A DNA stretch of 64,000 nt from CAIVAT01 sp964525995 (GTDB taxonomy: Bacteria > Bacteroidota > Bacteroidia > Bacteroidales > FEN-979). Position 1 is the first letter of the stretch; every line of letters begins with the position of its first letter. The stretch covers positions 36,533 to 100,532 of the forward strand of contig CAZGIM010000017.1 of the NCBI GenBank assembly GCA_964525995.1, given 5' to 3'. The notes beneath the pieces were generated by a model. It did no database searches, was not told the DNA's origin, and worked only from the letters and a program-made list of their open reading frames with translations. This document shows, piece by piece, positions 51,899-59,915 of the stretch. The translations under genes were made by a program, and so were the position numbers.

Positions 51899-52963
51899 AT
51901 GCAACATCCTGTTTTTTTAAGTAAAAGAACCGTTTCCGTTTATTTTGGTTTGTGGGCTCTCTTAATGGGAGTCCACTTTTCCATTTTCTATTTCATCTAT
52001 CTCTTTCCCATTGAAATAGCTTCGGGCGATTCGTTGGTGAACAATCTTCTTTTTTGTCTGATAGGGATATCCATGTGGTTCGTTGTCAGATTTACCGTGC
52101 CCGATAAGAAAAATATCTGGAATGTACTACTGAACCATTTCGCCTTCCTGACCCTTACCCTTGTGGTTTGGATCGGCCTCTCGGTAACCATACTGAATGC
52201 GATGTTCAGCAATAATAAAGTGTACACTGAAATGCTGATGAACACCATCCCCAATAAAATCTTGACGGGAAGCATCTATTACGTTGTTATCGCCCTGATC
52301 TACTACCTGTACCTTTACCAGGTCAACATGCAGGAAAAAATTAAAGTCGAATCGCGACTGCGCGAAATTCTTAAGGAAACAGAACTGACGATGCTTAAAT
52401 CGCAGATCAATCCCCATTTTCTCTTTAACAGCTTGAATTCGATCAGTTCACTCACTATAACCGATCCCGCCAAAGCGCGGGACATGGTCATAAAGCTTTC
52501 AGATTTTCTCAGATATTCTGTATCGAAGAGCGCCGGAAGCTTTACCTCCCTTGAGAATGAAATTTCCAATATCCGCCGTTATCTTGAAATAGAAAAAGTC
52601 AGATTTGGCGATAAACTGAATTTCACATTCCGGCTCGAAAAAGAGATCTGTGCCCGGCATAAAATTCCGGTAATGCTCCTTCAGCCACTTTTCGAAAACG
52701 CGATTAAACATGGCGTTTATGAAAGTACCGAACAAGTGAATATCGAAATGGATTGTGAGTACAAGGAGGGATTCCTGGAACTGAAGATTGTCAATGATTT
52801 TGACCCTGAAGCCAGAGCTCGTAAAGGTACCGGTTTGGGATTGAACAACATCAGGGAACGGCTCAGGCTCCATTATAAAAATGATAAACTTTTAACTACA
52901 CGGGTCGAGGGTACCCGGTTTACCGTTATCTTATATATTCCTTCAACTGAAAATACTGAATAA
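51899..52963 (+). CDS. LytS/YehU-type sensor histidine kinase
   Basis: The 354-residue protein has four N-terminal hydrophobic helices (about 14-38, 48-66, 80-102, 124-140), a short coiled coil and the His_kinase domain with His173 in KSQINPHFLFNSLNS, followed by the ATPase part (LQPLFENAIKHG, GTGLGLNNIRERL). No extracellular sensor domain is obvious, which fits a membrane-stress input through the LiaF-like partner. The response regulator follows 10 bases later. Confidence 0.92.
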   Translation: MQHPVFLSKRTVSVYFGLWALLMGVHFSIFYFIYLFPIEIASGDSLVNNLLFCLIGISMWFVVRFTVPDKKNIWNVLLNHFAFLTLTLVVWIGLSVTILNAMFSNNKVYTEMLMNTIPNKILTGSIYYVVIALIYYLYLYQVNMQEKIKVESRLREILKETELTMLKSQINPHFLFNSLNSISSLTITDPAKARDMVIKLSDFLRYSVSKSAGSFTSLENEISNIRRYLEIEKVRFGDKLNFTFRLEKEICARHKIPVMLLQPLFENAIKHGVYESTEQVNIEMDCEYKEGFLELKIVNDFDPEARARKGTGLGLNNIRERLRLHYKNDKLLTTRVEGTRFTVILYIPSTENTE

Positions 52964-52973
52964 AATACAAATC

Positions 52974-53723
52974 ATGAGTATTCGCACGATTTTAATAGAT
53001 GATGAACAACCCGCACGGGATGTTATAAAATACTATCTGAAAGAATTCAATGAAATCGAGATCATCGGTGAATTTTCGGATGGTTTCACAGGACTGAAAG
53101 GCATTCAGGAATTGAAACCCGACCTGGTATTCCTAGATGTACAGATGCCGAAACTTACAGGTCTGGAACTGCTGGAACTTCTAGACCAACCTACTTCGAT
53201 CATCTTCAGCACTGCCTATGATCAATATGCCATCAAGGCTTTTGAGATGAACGCCATCGATTACCTTTTAAAACCTTACTCAAAGGAACGGTTTTCACAG
53301 GCGTTGCAAAAAGCCATCACGGTTATCGGATCAGGACAGAATCCTCAGGCGCCGGTGCAGAAACTCGTACAAACCCTGGAGGAAAATCCGGAATATTTGC
53401 AACGGATTGCCGTAAAATCACGGCATAAGGTCAGTGTAATACCTATCGAGGATATTGTTTACCTGGAAGCGGAAGGCGATTATGTGATGATGCATACCAA
53501 GGATGCCAGGCATCTGAAAGAAAAAACCATGAAATACTTCGAAGCCCATCTTGATCCTGCCATGTTCATCCGGATTCACCGGTCTTACATCGTGAATGTA
53601 CAATTCATCGACCGGATAGAGTATTATGACAAGGAAAATTACGCAGTACTTATGAAACAGGGAGCCAAATTGAGGGCCTCCACAACGGGTTACAAAACCC
53701 TGAAACAATTGTTGAATATGTAA
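52974..53723 (+). CDS. LytTR-family response regulator
   Basis: The 249-residue regulator has a receiver (1-120) with Asp9/Asp10 and the phosphoacceptor Asp55 in FLDVQMPKLTG, and a LytTR DNA-binding domain (about 145-248) with VYLEAEGDYVMMHT and RIHRSYIVNV. It should be phosphorylated by the adjacent kinase and bind a direct-repeat site. Its likely targets include the LiaF-like operon. Its end is one base from the convergent 788-residue gene's stop codon. Confidence 0.94.
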   Translation: MSIRTILIDDEQPARDVIKYYLKEFNEIEIIGEFSDGFTGLKGIQELKPDLVFLDVQMPKLTGLELLELLDQPTSIIFSTAYDQYAIKAFEMNAIDYLLKPYSKERFSQALQKAITVIGSGQNPQAPVQKLVQTLEENPEYLQRIAVKSRHKVSVIPIEDIVYLEAEGDYVMMHTKDARHLKEKTMKYFEAHLDPAMFIRIHRSYIVNVQFIDRIEYYDKENYAVLMKQGAKLRASTTGYKTLKQLLNM

Positions 53724-53724
53724 A

Positions 53725-56091
53725 CTATCGCTTGCCGCCCCTGCTGCCTCCGGCGGGTCTGGAAGTTCCGCTTCCCCTGTTGAAATTGCGATTCTGCTGC
53801 GAGCTCTTGCTGTTTATCTCACGCTGAGAACCCCGGTCTCTCTGCTGCAGTTGCTGGTCCATCTGTTTCCGGTCAAAGTCACTCCGGCCGGAGGCCGACG
53901 ATTTCTGCTCCGAACTTCCGGAACCCGATGGCGGCTTATTGCGTCCGGCATTCTGACCTCCGGTTGAAGCAGGATCAGCGGGCTGCCATCCCTTTCCGTC
54001 ATGTTGCTCCCAATTCTTGCCATTCTTACGATAAACATTTCCATTCCCATCTGTATAAACATTGTTCCGGGCATCCTTTGCAGCAGGCGCTGCACGGTCC
54101 TGTCCGGCTGTTTCTGGGCTTCCTGAACTGCGATTCCCTGTTGAGGGTCGGTCAGTACCCTGACCAGCAGGACGACTTGCAGTTGTACTTCCTGAGTTCC
54201 TTGCCGTTGACTGGTTGACTGGTTGTAATCCCTGTCGCTGGTTGTAAATGTTCGTCTGATTAATTGTATTCCGGTTGTAATTGTTCACATTGATGTTGAC
54301 ATTCGTGTTCCGTACATAGACCGGCCCGTGTCCGTAACAATGATTGTAAGGCATATGGTAAGGGGGGCGGTAAAGCGGAGGTCCCCACCATCCGCCATAA
54401 TACATAGGGCCTCCGAATCCTATGTGAAAGCATCCAAAGGATACGCCAAATCCGATACTCCATCCAGTCCATGGATTATAGGTCATAGAGAAGCCCCAGG
54501 TTACCGGCCGTGGATAATAATAAGGACCATACCAGCCCGAATAGGGATAGCCGGTACCGTACACAATGGTGGGGCCATAAACGTAACAACCCATGTATCC
54601 GGGCAGATATCCCATATAAATTACCGTCGGCTGAACTTCATAGATATAAACATATTTGACATTGTACGCCGGATCATCAGGAGGTATCTTCTGGATCTCA
54701 GCCGGAATTTCAGTTGCGACACTCCAGGGACCGGTTGGTGTTTTCCCGGTAAACCAAATCGCATTTTCACAAACGTAGTAGGTTTTATTGGAAAGGATTA
54801 CGGTGGAGCCTGTATTGACGGCCCGGTACAACAGCGTCCCCTTGATCTGTTCAAATTTGGGGTCTCCGTCGTATTTCACCTTACAGGTGGCGCTCTTTGG
54901 ATCTACGGCTACCGTCTGTGGAATCTGGGCATCCATGATGGCTTCTTTGGCAGCCTGTGTCCCGGCTACAGAAGCCAGAACGATATCTTTTTCCGACCCC
55001 TCCGGAATTTTTGCAAAATCTGCCGGCAACTTGTCCGAAGCAATGTACGACCAGGGTCCCGACATGGAGGGGGCACGGTACCACCTTCCGGAAATCAACA
55101 CGTAATATAGCTGTGTGTCGATGGCCATGAAAATATTGTTTTCGGTATTGGTCATATATAGTAACTGGGTTCCGCTGATGGGTGAAAATGAAGGTGCACC
55201 GCTCGACTGAAGCAACTCTGCAGGATGGGTTCTGACTAATATCCGGGTCGGAGTTTGCTGTTTAGCTCCCTCTTTACCCGAGGATGGAGCGGCAGATGTA
55301 TCACCCTGACTTGCAGCTTTCTGGAGTTCCTTCTGAAGTTTTTTAATATCACCCGGGGGATCAGGAACAACCGACCAGGTTCCTTTCATCAAATCGTTTG
55401 TCTTATACCAGGTGGAACCTCCATAAAAGTAAAATTGATTTTCGGTCAAGTACTTTACTACGGTGTAGGGGGTGTTGATAGCATACTCGAGATTCTTGTT
55501 GTCGGTTGGTTTGAACACGGGTTCACCGTCAAAGATGATCAGAACAGAGGGTTCCGTCACATAGATGATTTCAGGCGGGTTGTTGCTGAGGTGGTCTGTC
55601 TGGCTTCCCTGGGCCGATCCGTTCTTCAATGTTGAAGTCAGTTCATCAATCGTCATATGAAAGTCCCATTTAGGTATCTCCCGTTCTACAATTGCTTTGA
55701 ACCGGTCGGTAACCTCCTTTTTTACCGTGTCCTGACCGGGGAATCTGGCGTTAAGAACCTTGGCGTCCAGAAGAATGACCTGCCGGGATTCGCGGTCAGA
55801 ACTGATGGTAGCAACGAGCCAAAGGGCGCCAAATACAGGGGTTCCTTTATCTCGTGAAAGCTGGACGGCAGATCTGACATAGAGTTTGTTACCCGTTAAT
55901 GAGTCTGGCTGAGGCTGATACAGCAGGATTCTTCCATTTTCATAGCGGATCTCCTTAGGCCAGGTGTTTTGCACAGCTGAGGCAGCTGACTGAGGTGGCT
56001 TGGTAGCAGCCTGCTGAGACTGTCCTTTCAGGCAGATCGTCAGGACTAAAATGGGAAGGAGCATTGCGAAGGTGAACTTCATCCTTTTCAT
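53725..56091 (-). CDS. large secreted Tyr/Gly/Trp-rich protein of unknown function
   Basis: I do not recognise a characterised family; similar Bacteroidota proteins carry uninformative carbohydrate-binding labels. The start at 56091 gives a signal peptide (MKRMKFTFAMLLPILVLTI). The 788-residue protein has an N-terminal beta-rich region (about 25-200), three WY/GPW repeats (for example WYKTNDLMKGTWSV, GRWYRAPSMSGPWSY and IWFTGKTPTGPWSV) between about 230 and 480, an extremely Tyr/Gly/Trp/Pro-rich segment (about 495-610) and an Asn/Ser/Gln/Arg-rich tail with a KNWEQHDGKGWQP repeat. It could be an envelope-associated or extracellular structural protein. No enzyme motif is visible. Confidence 0.78.
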   Translation of the reverse strand: MKRMKFTFAMLLPILVLTICLKGQSQQAATKPPQSAASAVQNTWPKEIRYENGRILLYQPQPDSLTGNKLYVRSAVQLSRDKGTPVFGALWLVATISSDRESRQVILLDAKVLNARFPGQDTVKKEVTDRFKAIVEREIPKWDFHMTIDELTSTLKNGSAQGSQTDHLSNNPPEIIYVTEPSVLIIFDGEPVFKPTDNKNLEYAINTPYTVVKYLTENQFYFYGGSTWYKTNDLMKGTWSVVPDPPGDIKKLQKELQKAASQGDTSAAPSSGKEGAKQQTPTRILVRTHPAELLQSSGAPSFSPISGTQLLYMTNTENNIFMAIDTQLYYVLISGRWYRAPSMSGPWSYIASDKLPADFAKIPEGSEKDIVLASVAGTQAAKEAIMDAQIPQTVAVDPKSATCKVKYDGDPKFEQIKGTLLYRAVNTGSTVILSNKTYYVCENAIWFTGKTPTGPWSVATEIPAEIQKIPPDDPAYNVKYVYIYEVQPTVIYMGYLPGYMGCYVYGPTIVYGTGYPYSGWYGPYYYPRPVTWGFSMTYNPWTGWSIGFGVSFGCFHIGFGGPMYYGGWWGPPLYRPPYHMPYNHCYGHGPVYVRNTNVNINVNNYNRNTINQTNIYNQRQGLQPVNQSTARNSGSTTASRPAGQGTDRPSTGNRSSGSPETAGQDRAAPAAKDARNNVYTDGNGNVYRKNGKNWEQHDGKGWQPADPASTGGQNAGRNKPPSGSGSSEQKSSASGRSDFDRKQMDQQLQQRDRGSQREINSKSSQQNRNFNRGSGTSRPAGGSRGGKR

Positions 56092-56150
56092 GTGTTTTCT
56101 TTTTTTAATATGATCAATGATAATGGGTATGTTACCTGATTTTCCGGAAA

Positions 56151-57569
56151 TCAACTGATCGTGTGGATCTTGACGAAGTTGGTACCACCCGGCCGGTGAG
56201 CCGGAATACCTCCCAGAAGTACTATTTTATTGCCGGAGTTGACAAGATTCCTGATTTGAAGATTCATTTCTGTCACAGCAACCATCTCTTCGAAGGTATC
56301 AGGATGTTCTTGTATCAGAATGGGTCTGATTCCCCAAAGAAGGTTCAGGGCATGGTAAACGCTCCGGTGCGTTGTCAGTGCATAGATCGGAACCACGGGC
56401 TTTTCTGAAGCAACGAATTGGGCGCTCCTTCCACTGGCTGTAAGAACTACGATACAGGCAGGATGAATCACCTTGGAAATCTGGTTGGCCGTTCTGCTGA
56501 GTGCTGTAATTTCTGTGTGACCGTCGGGCGGATAGGTTTTAAATTCAATTTTTTCCTCTACCTCTCTTGCAATGCGTGCCATCATTTCTACAGCCTTATC
56601 CGGAAAGCCCCCCATAGCGGTCTCGCCTGAGAGCATAATGGCGTCGGTTCCGTCGATGATGGCGTTGGCCACATCGCTCGCTTCAGCCCTTGTTGGTCGT
56701 GGCTCATGAATCATACTTTCCAGCATCTGTGTTGCGGTGATCACAGTTTTACCCTTTTGGTTACATAAGCCTATGATCTGCTTCTGGAGCATCGGAACCC
56801 GCTCGGGACTGATCTCCACACCCAGATCACCCCGTGCCACCATGATTCCGTCGGCCACTTCGATGATCTCCTCAAGGTTTTCGACAGCCTGCGGTTTTTC
56901 GATCTTGGCAATGATGGGCTTGATGAGTCCTTTCTCTGTGATATGGCTCCGGAGAATACGCACATCTTCGGCCGTCCTTACAAAGCTGAGCGAAATCCAG
57001 TCCACATCCTGGCTTAAACCGAATTCGAGGTCCTGAATATCCTTTTCAGTCAGGGCAGGCAAACTTAGATTTAAATTCGGGAAATTAACTCCTTTCCGGT
57101 CTGTTAGATTCCCTCCCTCGACTACACGGCAAATCACCCGACGGCCTTCGATCTCTTCTACCCGTAATTCAAAAAGCCCGTCCGCTAACAGAACCTGCAT
57201 TCCGCTTTTCGCCTCCCTGAATAAACATGGATAATCGATCGGAATCGAATCCTGGCTCTGGTCGTAATCATCCTCCGGCACAAGTTTAACCCGGGTTCCG
57301 GGGACGAGATCCAATCTGCCTTGTGGCAAGGTGCCAACCCTGATCTTGGGGCCCTGCAAATCCTGGAGAATGGTTACCGGTTTGTTCAGATCTTCCGAAA
57401 TGGCTCTCAGGTATCCGATCACCCGGGCATGGTTTTCATAATTTCCATGTGAGAAATTCAGCCGCGCGACATCCATGCCATTCCCGATAAGAATACGGAT
57501 TATTTCTGGTGTTGAGGTGGCCGGTCCCAGGGTGGCTACTATTTTGGTACGTCTGAGCCAGTTTTGCAT
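56151..57569 (-). CDS. pyk: pyruvate kinase
   Basis: The 472-residue glycolytic enzyme turns phosphoenolpyruvate and ADP into pyruvate and ATP. Motifs: RTKIVATLGPATSTPEII, DVARLNFSHGNYENH, LADGLFELRV, KIEKPQAVENLEEII (catalytic Lys/Glu), ARGDLGVE, TATQMLESM and SGETAMGG. It lacks the extra C-terminal PEP-utiliser domain of some Gram-positive enzymes. Sixty bases separate it from the 788-residue protein gene; the MBL gene is 72 bases upstream. Confidence 0.96.
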   Translation of the reverse strand: MQNWLRRTKIVATLGPATSTPEIIRILIGNGMDVARLNFSHGNYENHARVIGYLRAISEDLNKPVTILQDLQGPKIRVGTLPQGRLDLVPGTRVKLVPEDDYDQSQDSIPIDYPCLFREAKSGMQVLLADGLFELRVEEIEGRRVICRVVEGGNLTDRKGVNFPNLNLSLPALTEKDIQDLEFGLSQDVDWISLSFVRTAEDVRILRSHITEKGLIKPIIAKIEKPQAVENLEEIIEVADGIMVARGDLGVEISPERVPMLQKQIIGLCNQKGKTVITATQMLESMIHEPRPTRAEASDVANAIIDGTDAIMLSGETAMGGFPDKAVEMMARIAREVEEKIEFKTYPPDGHTEITALSRTANQISKVIHPACIVVLTASGRSAQFVASEKPVVPIYALTTHRSVYHALNLLWGIRPILIQEHPDTFEEMVAVTEMNLQIRNLVNSGNKIVLLGGIPAHRPGGTNFVKIHTIS

Positions 57570-57641
57570 GTAGTTTTTTTTTGAAACACGAAATTAACAA
57601 TATCCTGAAAATCGGATGCTCCCTTTTACATTCTCAATAGA

Positions 57642-59033
57642 TTAAATTGTAACGGAGTCTCCGTATTGGGGGAGGATGGGTTTGAGCCCGTAGCGGTGCC
57701 TGATCAGATCGGCAAAAATATTCCGTGCCTGATCCTCTCCGTGAGTCAGCACGACCTCGGGACGGGCTGGAGCAACTGCGTTGAACCATTTGAGCAATTC
57801 ACTTTGTCCGGCATGAGCGCTGAATCCTCCCAGTTTGTGAATCTGAGCTCTGACGGTGATTGGCTCGCCGAAGATCCGGACTGATTTTCTACCATCGACA
57901 AGTTGACGCCCTAAGGTGCCCTCGGCCTGGTATCCTACGATCAGAACCGAGGTTTCGGATTTGTACAGGTTGTGCCGCAGGTGGTGCTGTATCCTTCCGG
58001 CATTACACATCCCGGAACCCGCAATGATCATACAGGGACCTTTGATGTCGTTTAACAGCCTCGATTCCTCAGGTGTCGGAGTGGGGCGGATATAACCTTT
58101 GTCCCGTTCCATAGCTCCGGAATGTAAAAAGCTGAGCATCTCTTCGTCAAAGAGTTCCGGGTGATCCATGTAGATCCGGGATGCTTCAATAGCCATCGGA
58201 CTATCGATATAAATGGGAAATCTTGGAAGTTCTCCTTTTATAAAAGCCTGTTCCATGTAATAGATCAGATCCTGGGTGCGCCCTATCGCGAAAGAGGGAA
58301 CCAAAATTTTTCCACTAGTCTGGATAGCATTCCGGATGATTTCGACTGCTTCGTCAAGGGTGTCACCCAGTGGCTTGTGATCCCGGTCTCCGTAAGTTGT
58401 CTCCATGATCAACATGTCTGCCTCGGTAAATGGTTCAGGATCTCTCACGATGGGCATCCCGCGTCCGCCTATATCACCCGAAAAGATGATGTTTCTGTTT
58501 TTACCTTTCTCCTTTACCTGCAGCCTGATACTGCTTGAACCTAAAATATGGCCTGCTTCATCAACCGTGATGTGCATGCCTTTTGTAATCGGAAATTTCT
58601 TGTGGTAGGGCATAGGCTGCATTTGCCGGATGACCGCCTCCACATCCTCTTTACCAAAAGATGGTTCAACACTTGGCTTTCCCTGTCGGGCAAGCATCCG
58701 GTTCAGCTTTTCCAAATCGCTGGTTTGAACCTTCAGCGAATCCTTTAGTATCAGTTCCGTAAGGTCGATGGTTGCAGGGGTTCCGTATATAGGGCCCTTA
58801 TAACCAGCTCTGATCGCATGGGGCAACCTTCCGCAATGATCGAGGTGTGCATGGGTGAGCACAATGGCCGAAAGATTTTCATAATCGACCGGAGGCGCCG
58901 ATTTATTTAACTTCTCAGCCACCTTTCCGCCCTGGAACATGCCGCAATCCACCAGGATGTTCCCTGCTGCCGATGCACAGTGGTAAGCAGTACCAGTAAC
59001 GCCTCCCGTAGCCCCGTAAAATGATATAACCAT
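57642..59033 (-). CDS. beta-CASP metallo-beta-lactamase, RNA-processing type
   Basis: The 463-residue enzyme has the MBL metal motif THAHLDHCGRLP and the beta-CASP region: GGRGMPIV, LIMETTYGDRDH, VPSFAIGRTQDL, SGMCNAGRIQHHLRH (motif B-like), FSAHAGQSELLKW and VLTHGEDQA (motif C). This is the CPSF73/YSH1-like, bacterial RNase J-related group, acting as an endo- or exoribonuclease. No KH domain is present. The start at 59033 follows a TACTTTTA -7-like box. Substrate RNA is unknown. Confidence 0.9.
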   Translation of the reverse strand: MVISFYGATGGVTGTAYHCASAAGNILVDCGMFQGGKVAEKLNKSAPPVDYENLSAIVLTHAHLDHCGRLPHAIRAGYKGPIYGTPATIDLTELILKDSLKVQTSDLEKLNRMLARQGKPSVEPSFGKEDVEAVIRQMQPMPYHKKFPITKGMHITVDEAGHILGSSSIRLQVKEKGKNRNIIFSGDIGGRGMPIVRDPEPFTEADMLIMETTYGDRDHKPLGDTLDEAVEIIRNAIQTSGKILVPSFAIGRTQDLIYYMEQAFIKGELPRFPIYIDSPMAIEASRIYMDHPELFDEEMLSFLHSGAMERDKGYIRPTPTPEESRLLNDIKGPCMIIAGSGMCNAGRIQHHLRHNLYKSETSVLIVGYQAEGTLGRQLVDGRKSVRIFGEPITVRAQIHKLGGFSAHAGQSELLKWFNAVAPARPEVVLTHGEDQARNIFADLIRHRYGLKPILPQYGDSVTI

Positions 59034-59262
59034 AGTTCGAGTATTTATTTCTTATGTTCGATTCATGGGGTAAAAGTACAAATTTTGGAACCTCTTCCTG
59101 AAAATTACCTTCCCGGATCAAACAGGTTCGTATAACCTGAAGAGCTGTGTCATGCTGCAAAAGAGCATAAAAAAAGGAAACGATTACCAAAAGGTGGAAA
59201 TACTGAGTATGGGGAACACGATTACGGCAGTAAACAAAATCGGCCGTACCTGGATCGATTAG
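59034..59262. other. intergenic region between MBL gene and tRNA-Val
   Basis: No coding frame is credible. A small stem (CAGGTT/AACCTG, 59123-59139) is seen, not followed by a T-run. The MBL promoter, if present, is at its left end. Confidence 0.5.
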
Positions 59263-59337
59263 TGGGATGTGAGGGATTCGAACCCACGACCCCCGCCCTG
59301 TCAAGGCGATGCTCTAAACCAACTGAGCTAACATCCC
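59263..59337 (-). tRNA. tRNA-Val (GAC anticodon)
   Basis: The 75-base cloverleaf reads GGGATGT...ACATCCCA on the minus strand, with D-arm GCTCAGTTGG, anticodon loop TTGACAG (anticodon GAC, valine) and T-arm GTGGGTTCGAATCCC. CCA is not encoded. It has its own promoter immediately upstream. Confidence 0.95.
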
Positions 59338-59354
59338 AAAGGGCTGCAAAATTA
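59338..59354 (-). promoter_or_regulatory. promoter of tRNA-Val with TTTTGCAGCCCTTT block
   Basis: Minus-strand TAATTTTG (59347-59354) followed by CAGCCCTTT that runs right up to the tRNA 5' end. Exact -7 consensus. The same block is found before rpsU and tRNA-Thr. Confidence 0.65.
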
Positions 59355-59364
59355 AAAATTTTTT

Positions 59365-59862
59365 TCATTTTCCATAAATTCCTAAAATTTCACCATAATA
59401 AACCATGTGGAAATCCCGGATAGGATAGTATTTGCTGATAATTTCCGGATCCAACGTTCCGGCGTCAAGAGGGTGCTTGTGAACGATCCGGCATTCGAAG
59501 TGAAACAGGGAATTTTCGATAAATTGCGTTTCGATTTCATAGCAAGGATGCATCGTAAATCGGCAGGCGGAGATTTTATCGGTGTCGCGGCCTGAATGGG
59601 TTCCGCAAAACTGCAACTCGTTCTGAAATGAATCAGGCAGGATGCATACTGCGAATCCTTTTGCCTGTTCCATGATTCCGAATGTATAGCGCGTCGGCCT
59701 TACCAGTATCGTCATGATTTTCTTTCCCCAAATCTGACCCAGGGTAGCCCATCCGATTGTCATTGGATTTGGTGAAGTGCCGGCTATCAAAAGTGCCCCG
59801 CCGTTATTTAGTTTATCCAGCGTTTCATTGGTTACATCGAAAAAATCGATCATTTTTGACAT
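59365..59862 (-). CDS. flavin reductase-like (FMN-binding split-barrel) protein
   Basis: The 165-residue protein has the Flavin_Reduct fold: NGGALLIAGTSPNPMTIGWATLGQIWGK near residues 20-47, a TYGIM-like VRPTRYTFGIMEQAKGFAVCILP and CGTHSGRDTDKISA in the middle. It should bind FMN; the partner is unknown. A minus-strand TAATTTTG box (59882-59889) lies just upstream. Confidence 0.85.
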   Translation of the reverse strand: MSKMIDFFDVTNETLDKLNNGGALLIAGTSPNPMTIGWATLGQIWGKKIMTILVRPTRYTFGIMEQAKGFAVCILPDSFQNELQFCGTHSGRDTDKISACRFTMHPCYEIETQFIENSLFHFECRIVHKHPLDAGTLDPEIISKYYPIRDFHMVYYGEILGIYGK

Positions 59863-59869
59863 TATTTTC

Positions 59870-59889
59870 TATTTTTGAAGGCAAAATTA
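59870..59889. promoter_or_regulatory. overlapping divergent -7 elements (flavin reductase / DPP)
   Basis: TATTTTTG at 59870-59877 is an exact plus-strand box for the peptidase gene (ATG 59916). CAAAATTA at 59882-59889 is an exact minus-strand box for the flavin reductase (ATG 59862). They face away from each other in a region of 20 bases, so use may be mutually exclusive. Confidence 0.5.
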
Positions 59890-59915
59890 CATCTATTCTT
59901 TAATTTATAAATAGT

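Noticed and set aside
54328..55110. 260-residue plus-strand frame inside the 788-residue gene
   Set aside because: The opposite strand codes for a signal peptide and regular repeats; this frame is a by-product of the biased composition.
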